A stretch of DNA of 64,000 nucleotides from Actinomadura rubteroloni (lineage in GTDB: Bacteria > Actinomycetota > Actinomycetes > Streptosporangiales > Streptosporangiaceae): positions 372,001-436,000 of the forward strand of contig NZ_MTBP01000001.1 in the NCBI RefSeq assembly GCF_002911665.1, written 5' to 3'. The notes beneath the pieces are model-generated. The model was not told the DNA's origin and ran no database searches. It worked only from the letters and a program-made list of their open reading frames with translations. Below, one piece after another: positions 58,867 through 64,000 of this stretch. Position numbers and translations under genes: made by a program. Position 1 is the first letter of the stretch, and every line of letters begins with the position of its first letter.

Positions 58867-59817
58867 TCACTTCGCGAGGCCGTCCGTCAGGGCGGCCTCG
58901 CGGTGCGTCCGGCGGGCGGCGACGCGCTCGGGGTCCGGCCAGCGGACGTCGTACGCCCAGCCCAGCCGCTCGAACCGGCGGATCAGCCACGCGCTCGCGT
59001 CGTGCTGCCCTTTCAGGACGCCGTGACGCGCGGACGTCGGTTCCGCGTGGTGCCAGTTGTGCCACCCCTCGCCGAGGGTCAGCATCGCCACCCACCGGAC
59101 GTTCGTGGACCGATCGCGCGTCGTGAACTCCTGCCCCCCGAACATGTGCGCCACCGAATTGACCGACCACGTCACGTGGTGGACGACGGCGTACCGAACG
59201 AGCCCGCCCCAGAACAGGGCCGTCAGCGCGCCCGTCCACGACATCGACAGCAGGCCCCCGGCGGCGGCGGGCAGCGCGAACGACAGGACGACCACCGCCG
59301 GATACGCGCGGTCGAGGCGCCGGATGTCGGGGTCGGCGAGCAGGTCCGGCACCCAGTGCTCGCGCAGCGATCGCCGCCGGGCCGAGGAGAACCAGCCGAT
59401 CTGCGCGTGCAGCAGGCCCCGGACCAGCGCGAACCCCGAGTCCCCGTAGGCCCAGGGCGAGTGCGGGTCGCCCGGACGGTCCGCGTACTTGTGGTGACGG
59501 CGGTGCTCGGCCGCCCACAGCGACACCGGGCCCTCGAGCGCCAGCCCGCCCGCCACCGCCAGCCCGACGCGCAGGAACCGGCGGCAGCGGAACGCGCGGT
59601 GGGTGAGCAGCCGGTGGTAGCCGACGCTGATCCCGAAGATGTTGACCACGTAGAGGGCGCCCGTGATCGCCAGGTCGCGCGGCCCGACGCCGTCCTCCCA
59701 CGCGACGGCGACGGCGGAGCCGAGGGCGGCGAACGGGAGCAGGACGAGCACGACGAGGTAGACGCCCCGGCGTCCGCCCGCGACCGGGACCGTCTCCCGG
59801 AGTAATGGGTCGGGCAT
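58867..59817 (-). CDS. Delta-9-type acyl-lipid/acyl-CoA desaturase
   Basis: This 316-residue membrane desaturase has three His boxes: GYHRLLTHRAFR (HxxxxH), EHRRHHKYADRPGDPHSPW (HxxHH) and EGWHNWHHAEPTSARHG (HxxHH). Its four hydrophobic helices are LVVLVLLPFAALGSAVAVAW, LAITGALYVVNIFGISVG, AVVVLSFALPAAAGGLLSM and GALTALFWGGLVRYAVVHHV. It inserts a double bond into a fatty acyl chain using O2 and an electron donor. The ATG at 59817 follows AAGGAGG. It is divergent from the P450-COX-lipase operon and shares a 210-bp promoter with it, so it may supply that pathway with unsaturated fatty acid. A hairpin overlaps its 3' end. Confidence 0.94.
   Translation of the reverse strand: MPDPLLRETVPVAGGRRGVYLVVLVLLPFAALGSAVAVAWEDGVGPRDLAITGALYVVNIFGISVGYHRLLTHRAFRCRRFLRVGLAVAGGLALEGPVSLWAAEHRRHHKYADRPGDPHSPWAYGDSGFALVRGLLHAQIGWFSSARRRSLREHWVPDLLADPDIRRLDRAYPAVVVLSFALPAAAGGLLSMSWTGALTALFWGGLVRYAVVHHVTWSVNSVAHMFGGQEFTTRDRSTNVRWVAMLTLGEGWHNWHHAEPTSARHGVLKGQHDASAWLIRRFERLGWAYDVRWPDPERVAARRTHREAALTDGLAK
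58873..58902. terminator. Hairpin between convergent yceI and desaturase genes
   Basis: A 10-bp perfect stem (CGCGAGGCCG at 58873-58882 pairing with CGGCCTCGCG at 58893-58902) with a 10-base loop lies just after the YceI stop and inside the last codons of the desaturase. It can end transcripts from both sides. Confidence 0.7.
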
Positions 59818-59927
59818 ACCGCCCTCCTTCAGCTCGGAACAGGCGGGTCCCTCCATAGAACGACCACTCTGTGCAACAAGGTAGTAACCGGCAAGCTACT
59901 TAACCATTACCCTTTGCGTCGACATCC

Positions 59928-59978
59928 CTACGTGGCGTAGCAAATCGGTATACGGTGGGTCCGCTCCCGCATACCGAT
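59928..59978. promoter_or_regulatory. Inverted repeats in the desaturase/P450 divergent promoter
   Basis: Two elements are visible. CTACG/CGTAG (59928-59932 and 59936-59940) has a 3-base centre. ATCGGTAT (59944-59951) and ATACCGAT (59971-59978) are perfect 8-bp arms 19 bp apart. The first arm extends to CGGTATACGG, one base off the perfect palindrome CGGTATACCG found inside the P450 gene at 60211-60220. This suggests a regulator binding CGGTATACCG at more than one site. Confidence 0.58.
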
Positions 59979-60027
59979 GGTCAACGGGCCGGTCCGGAGA
60001 TCGCGCCCCCGACGAGAGTCCGGCCGC

Positions 60028-61284
60028 ATGAACGACGACGATCACGGCAGGGACGGCTACCTGGAGCGCTACACGGACGTGGCGGCGCGCGACCCGGCCG
60101 GGGCGACCGCCCTGCTCGCCGGATGGCTGCGCACCGATCCGCAGCCGTTATTCGCCGAACTGCGCGAACGACGACCCGTGCTCGTGACCCCGGGTTTCAC
60201 GCTCGTCACCCGGTATACCGACGTCACCGCCGTCCTCACCCGCGACCACGCGTTCACCGTCGCGGCGTACGCGCCGAGGCTCGACGGCGCGCTCGGCGGC
60301 CCGGTCATGCTGAGCCGCGACGCGACCCCGCTGAACTGGCGCGAGAAGGGGCTGATGCAGGTCGTCCTCGCGCCGGAGGACGCCGCGCGCGTCCGCGACC
60401 TGGCCGGGCGCCGCGCCGACGCCGCGCTCGACACGGCCGCGCCGGGCGCGACGATCGAGGCGGTCGGCGCGCTGTTCCGGCACGTCCCGCTCGCGGTCTG
60501 CGCGGAGTACTTCGGCTTCCCCGGCCCGGACGCGGCGACGCTGTCGCGCTGGTCCCGGACGATCATCACCGACGTCACCGCGAATCTCGCCGGCGATCCC
60601 CGGGTGCATGCCGAGTCCGTCGCGGCGGGCGCGGAGATGATGGCCTACCTGCGGGAACTCGTCACCAAGCGGCGCGGGGCGCCCGGCGACGACGTCCTCG
60701 GCCGCCTCCTGCGCGTCGAGCCGCCGCCCGGCTGGGACGACGAGCGGCTCGCCGTCAACGTCGCGGCGCTGCTGCTCGGCTTCGTGGAGAACGCGGCGGG
60801 GTCGATGACGCACGCCGTCCGGTACCTGCTCGGCGACGCGCTGCTGCGCGCCGAGGCCGCCGAGGCAGCCCGCGCCGACGATCCCGCCCGGTTCGACCCG
60901 TACGTCTGGGAGGCGCTGCGGTTCGACCCGTTCCTGAAGATGATCGCCCGTACCTGCTCCGACGACCACGTCCTCGCCGGGACTCCCGTCCCGGCCGGGT
61001 CGCTCGTGCTCGCGGCGGTCGCGTCCGCGATGCGCGACCCGGACGTCGTGGCCGATCCGGAGACGTTCCGCGTCGGCCGTCCCGCGCACGCCCACCTGCA
61101 CTTCGGGCACGGCCCGCACGCGTGCCTCGGCGTGCATCCGGGCGCGGTCGTCATCGCCGAGACCGTCCGGCGGCTGCTGCGCAGACCGGGCGTGCGGCTG
61201 CTGCCGTCCCCGGACGGTGACGTGGTCCGCGACCGGGACGTCTTCCCCGACCGTTTCGTCCTGGAGCTCGGGGAGCGCCGATGA
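60028..61284 (+). CDS. Cytochrome P450, I-helix variant (candidate hydroperoxide-metabolising type)
   Basis: This 418-residue soluble bacterial P450 has the haem-Cys motif FGHGPHACLG (Cys366), the ExxR motif EALR in YVWEALRFDPFLK, and the I-helix LLLGFVENAAGSMTHAV. The usual AGxET is changed: Glu254 is kept, but the O2-activating Thr is Asn255, followed by Ala. Asn at this place is known in P450cin and in the CYP74 hydroperoxide-converting enzymes (FN..GG type); prostacyclin and thromboxane synthases also lack the Thr. The stop overlaps the start of the COX-like gene (ATGA). No ferredoxin or reductase gene is near. It is probably an isomerase or dehydratase acting on the COX product; an ordinary monooxygenase is the alternative. 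The ATG at 59977 is a less likely start. Confidence 0.9.
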   Translation: MNDDDHGRDGYLERYTDVAARDPAGATALLAGWLRTDPQPLFAELRERRPVLVTPGFTLVTRYTDVTAVLTRDHAFTVAAYAPRLDGALGGPVMLSRDATPLNWREKGLMQVVLAPEDAARVRDLAGRRADAALDTAAPGATIEAVGALFRHVPLAVCAEYFGFPGPDAATLSRWSRTIITDVTANLAGDPRVHAESVAAGAEMMAYLRELVTKRRGAPGDDVLGRLLRVEPPPGWDDERLAVNVAALLLGFVENAAGSMTHAVRYLLGDALLRAEAAEAARADDPARFDPYVWEALRFDPFLKMIARTCSDDHVLAGTPVPAGSLVLAAVASAMRDPDVVADPETFRVGRPAHAHLHFGHGPHACLGVHPGAVVIAETVRRLLRRPGVRLLPSPDGDVVRDRDVFPDRFVLELGERR

Positions 61285-62846
61285 CCCGGACGTTCGCCGC
61301 CGACGGCGTCGAGAACCGCCTGCGCCTGCTCGCGCTGACCCACGGCCGTCCGCTGTGGCGGCTCGCCGAGGCCGTCCCGCCGGTGCGGCTCCGGCTGAAC
61401 GCGGCGCTGATCGACCGGGCCGTCCGGGAGATGCCGGGACGGCCCGAACCGCTCAGCACGCTCGCGCCCTACACGTCCTGGACGTCCCTCACCGACCGCT
61501 CCTACCTGGGCCGCCACCTGCCGCCGACCCCCGGCGGCGAGGCGCGGCCGTCCCCCGAGCGCGCCGCCGACCTGTTCACGCGCGGCCACACGATGATCCC
61601 GTGCCCGAAGTCCACGGTGCTGTTCGCCTACTTCGCGCAGTGGTTCACCGACGGCTTCCTGCGCGGTGACACCAGGCTTCCCCGCGACCCCCGCGTCAAC
61701 AGCTCCAACCACGAGATCGACCTGAACCAGCTCTACGGCCTGGACGCCGCCGCGACCGCCGCCGTCCGGACGTTCGACGGCGGCCTGCTGAAGTCGCAGG
61801 AGATCGACGGCGGCGAGTTCCCGCCGCACCTGTGCGAGAAGGGCGAGGTCAAGCCCGAGTTCGCGGCGCTGAGCGTCGCCCGCATGGACCTGCTGGACGC
61901 ACCGGCCCGCGACACGCTGTTCGCGTTCGGCGGCGACCGGGGCAACACGCAGGTCGGGTTCGCGCTGCTGACGATCCTGTTCCTGCGCGAGCACAACCGG
62001 GTCGCGCGGCTGCTCGCCGAGGACAATCCGCGCTGGGACGACGAGCGCCTGTTCCAGACGGCCCGCAATATCGTCATCGCGATCGTGATCAAGCTCGTCC
62101 TTGAGGAGTACATCAACCACATCACGCCGTACCACTTCCGGTTCGTCCTGGATCCGGCGCTCACCCGGCGGCTGTCGCGCGCGGTGTGGCACCGGCAGAA
62201 CTGGGCGTCGGCGGAGTTCAACCTGGTGTACCGGTGGCACCAGCTCGTCCCGTCCGCGCTGGACGTCGGCGGGAAGGAGCTGCCGCTCGCCGCCACGCTG
62301 TTCGGCAGCGCGCTGATCCCCCGTCCCGGCCTCGGCCGGCTGTTCGAGGAGGCGTCCGAGCAGCGGGCCGGACGCATCGGGCTGTTCAACACCGATCCGG
62401 CGCTGCGCGAGGTGGACGTGGCGTCCATCGCCGGGTCCCGCGCGCTCGACCTCGCCCCCTACAACGCCTACCGCGAGCACTGCCGGTTCCCGCGCGCCCG
62501 CCGGTTCGAGCACATCAGCACCGATCCGCGCGTGGGCGGCGCACTGCGCGACCTGTACGCGAGCGTGGACGACGTCGACCTCTACGTCGGCCTGTTCGCC
62601 GAGGAGCCGGGGTCGCCGCGCGCCATCCTGCCGCCGCTGCTCACGAAGATCATCGCGATCGACGCGTTCTCGCAGGCGCTGACGAACCCGCTGCTGGCGC
62701 CGCGCGTCGCCAACGCGCGCACGTTCTCCCCGCTCGGCATGAAGATCATCGGCAGCACGCGGACGCTCTCGGACGTCCTGCACCGCAACATCCCCGAGGA
62801 CCCGAAGCCGAGGTTCGTCAGCATGACCTGGCGGGGCGCGCTGTGA
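61281..62846 (+). CDS. Cyclooxygenase (prostaglandin H synthase)-like haem dioxygenase
   Basis: This 521-residue animal-type haem peroxidase aligns by eye with COX-1/COX-2 along its length, without the EGF domain. LLALTHGRPLW matches the COX LLTHGTWLW segment, and Arg49 (DRAVREM) sits at Arg120. FAYFAQWFTDGF matches FAFFAQHFTHQF, with Gln120 at Gln203 but Asp124 at distal His207. EEYINHITPYHF gives Tyr277 and Tyr284 at Tyr348/355. AEFNLVYRWHQLVP gives Tyr317 and His320 at catalytic Tyr385 and proximal His388. DAFSQAL gives Ser464 at Ser530. It should abstract hydrogen from a fatty acid through a Tyr radical, while peroxidase activity is probably weak without the distal His. It is coupled by 4-base overlaps to the P450 and lipase genes. 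Confidence 0.92.
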   Translation: MTRTFAADGVENRLRLLALTHGRPLWRLAEAVPPVRLRLNAALIDRAVREMPGRPEPLSTLAPYTSWTSLTDRSYLGRHLPPTPGGEARPSPERAADLFTRGHTMIPCPKSTVLFAYFAQWFTDGFLRGDTRLPRDPRVNSSNHEIDLNQLYGLDAAATAAVRTFDGGLLKSQEIDGGEFPPHLCEKGEVKPEFAALSVARMDLLDAPARDTLFAFGGDRGNTQVGFALLTILFLREHNRVARLLAEDNPRWDDERLFQTARNIVIAIVIKLVLEEYINHITPYHFRFVLDPALTRRLSRAVWHRQNWASAEFNLVYRWHQLVPSALDVGGKELPLAATLFGSALIPRPGLGRLFEEASEQRAGRIGLFNTDPALREVDVASIAGSRALDLAPYNAYREHCRFPRARRFEHISTDPRVGGALRDLYASVDDVDLYVGLFAEEPGSPRAILPPLLTKIIAIDAFSQALTNPLLAPRVANARTFSPLGMKIIGSTRTLSDVLHRNIPEDPKPRFVSMTWRGAL

Positions 62847-64000
62847 GCGCCGACGCGCTCCGCGACGCCGCGCGCGAGCTGGCCGAGACGGCGGACGCGA
62901 TCCGGACGGCGTCCGTCCACGCCACCGCCGCGCTCACCGGCACCGCCCCGATGGCCCGCCGGCGGCCCGGCCTGAAGGCGCAGCGGGCGCTGCTGCGCGC
63001 CGTGACGAACCCGCGCGGGCTCGGCGCGCCCGCCGGGGGCCCGCTCGGGACGCTCGGCGCCAAGCTCGGCGGCGCGCTCCGAGCCGAGAGCCTGGCCGTC
63101 CGGGTCCTGACGACGTCGCTACGCCTGCGTATCGCGGCGGTGACGCTCTCCCATCCCGAACTCGACGCCGATCCGCTGCTGCGGCGGCTGAACGACGCGG
63201 TCGACGCCGGACGGGAGATCGAGGCGGCGCGGGCGCTGGTCGCGCTCGTCCGGGACCGGGGCGCGGCACGCGCGCTGACCGCGCTCGCGCCCGTCTTCGG
63301 CGAGATCCTGGCGCTGCGCGCCCTGCGCGACCGCAGCCCGCTGAACGACCGCACGGCCTGGCTCATCGCGACCGGCACGGCGACCGCGACCGCCGACCCG
63401 CTGACCGGGCTGAGCAACCGGGCGGTCGCGGCGCTGGACGTCGGGACGGGCGCCGCGCGGCGGACCGTCCTCGCGCCGGACGAGCGCCTGGCGGCGGACG
63501 GCTCGCTGCTCGGCTTCCTCGGCAACATCGGCGTCCTCGGCCCCACCGGACGGGTCGCGATCCAGGCGGTGCGAGGCCCGGACGGCGTCGAACGCTACGT
63601 CGTCCAGGTCCCCGGGATGCGGCTCGGCCGTCCCGACGACGCCTCCCCCGCCGACCTGCTCGGCGCGTTCAGCGCGACCGTCCGCGCGAGCGGCCCGTAC
63701 AGCCGCGCGCTCGGCCGGGCCGTCGCCGACTGCGTCCCGGACGGCGCCGAGATCGCCGTCATCGGGCACAGCGCGGGCGGCGCGGCGGCGCTGAGCCTCG
63801 CGCAGGACGCCGCGTTCTGCGCCCGGTGGACTGTGACGCACCTCGTGGCGGTCGGTTCGCCGGTCGACTTCAAGCACCCGGCCGACCCCCGGACGTGGGT
63901 CGCGAGCATCACCAACCAGCACGACCTGATCCCGACGCTCGACGGCCAGGGCGCCGGGAACTGCTTCGACCTGCACCCGGACTGGTACGTCGTGGACTAC
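62843..64000 (+). CDS. Lipase-like alpha/beta-hydrolase, 3' end outside window
   Basis: The gene is open from a GTG at 62843 (GTGA overlap with the COX-like stop) to the right edge, 386 codons without a stop. The first 130 residues are helical and Ala/Arg/Leu-rich without a signal peptide. The catalytic domain shows RVAIQAVRGPDGVERYVVQVPGM, the nucleophile elbow VIGHSAGGAAALSLAQ (Ser310), LVAVGSPVDF and ITNQHDLIPTLD (Asp361 as likely acid). The catalytic His must lie beyond 64000. GHSAGG and the GSPVD strand are typical of lipase class 3/cutinase-like folds. Its coupling to a COX-like gene suggests that it frees the fatty acid substrate or hydrolyses an ester or lactone product. Confidence 0.85.
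   Translation, partial: MSADALRDAARELAETADAIRTASVHATAALTGTAPMARRRPGLKAQRALLRAVTNPRGLGAPAGGPLGTLGAKLGGALRAESLAVRVLTTSLRLRIAAVTLSHPELDADPLLRRLNDAVDAGREIEAARALVALVRDRGAARALTALAPVFGEILALRALRDRSPLNDRTAWLIATGTATATADPLTGLSNRAVAALDVGTGAARRTVLAPDERLAADGSLLGFLGNIGVLGPTGRVAIQAVRGPDGVERYVVQVPGMRLGRPDDASPADLLGAFSATVRASGPYSRALGRAVADCVPDGAEIAVIGHSAGGAAALSLAQDAAFCARWTVTHLVAVGSPVDFKHPADPRTWVASITNQHDLIPTLDGQGAGNCFDLHPDWYVVDY

Noticed and set aside
1-64000. tRNA, rRNA, CRISPR, insertion sequence or prophage
   Set aside because: I looked for T-loop GTTCRANYC contexts, repeated spacers, transposase motifs and phage genes. None is convincing. The gene labelled phage holin family is a common chromosomal membrane protein.

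Overview
The window is very GC-rich DNA with dense, short-spaced genes, GTG starts and 4-base start/stop overlaps, as in a filamentous actinomycete. A PknG-type kinase, an MmpL/FAAL pair, NBR1-Ig and I36-domain proteins and many TetR/LuxR-type regulators point to the Thermomonosporaceae (Actinomadura-like). That genus placement is inference. I see no rRNA, tRNA, CRISPR array, insertion sequence or phage.

Layout. 1-6895 (minus): a translationally coupled signalling operon with a coiled-coil protein, PknG-like kinase, von Willebrand A protein, zinc-ribbon/FHA protein and a sensor-like membrane protein cut by the window edge. 7014-15087: two CNNM/CorC transporters, a coiled-coil helicase-like protein overlapping a holin-family gene on the opposite strand, a HAD phosphatase and RecQ. 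15091-19761 (minus): fatty acyl-AMP ligase followed by an MMPL exporter. 19995-26000: repeat-rich surface protein, IclR regulator, DUF1232 protein, alpha/beta hydrolase, RlpA and a ferritin-like diiron protein. 26086-38938: orphan histidine kinase, LURP-one protein, TetR, GH1 beta-glucosidase, CapA lipoprotein, molybdopterin oxidoreductase, DUF2231-Rieske protein, TauE exporter, SPFH protein, ABC ATPase, RDD and DUF2752 proteins. 39270-41875 (minus): GAF histidine kinase, LuxR response regulator and PP2C phosphatase. 42026-51341: SDR, QueA-like enzyme, SerB, FUSC transporter, SixA with a tiny membrane protein, proton-pumping pyrophosphatase and an HTH/NBR1-Ig membrane protein. 51383-54113 (minus): three secreted peptidoglycan enzymes, two of which share a near-identical I36 domain. 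54554-58859: MaoC hydratase, thiolase, a monooxygenase-truncated haemoglobin fusion, TetR and YceI.

The most striking part is 58867-64000. A fatty-acid desaturase lies divergent to an operon of three genes joined by 4-base overlaps: cytochrome P450, a cyclooxygenase (prostaglandin H synthase)-like haem protein, and a GHSAG lipase-like hydrolase running off the right edge. The COX-like protein keeps the catalytic Tyr, proximal His, Arg/Tyr gate and acetylatable Ser positions but has Asp where COX has its distal His. The P450 has Asn in place of the I-helix Thr. Lipase, dioxygenase, P450 isomerase and desaturase together look like a bacterial oxylipin pathway analogous in logic to phospholipase, COX and prostacyclin synthase. 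The product is unknown.

Regulatory sequence is visible at several divergent promoters as perfect inverted repeats (near 21490, 26046, 55500, 58280, 59960), and strong hairpins mark many operon ends.
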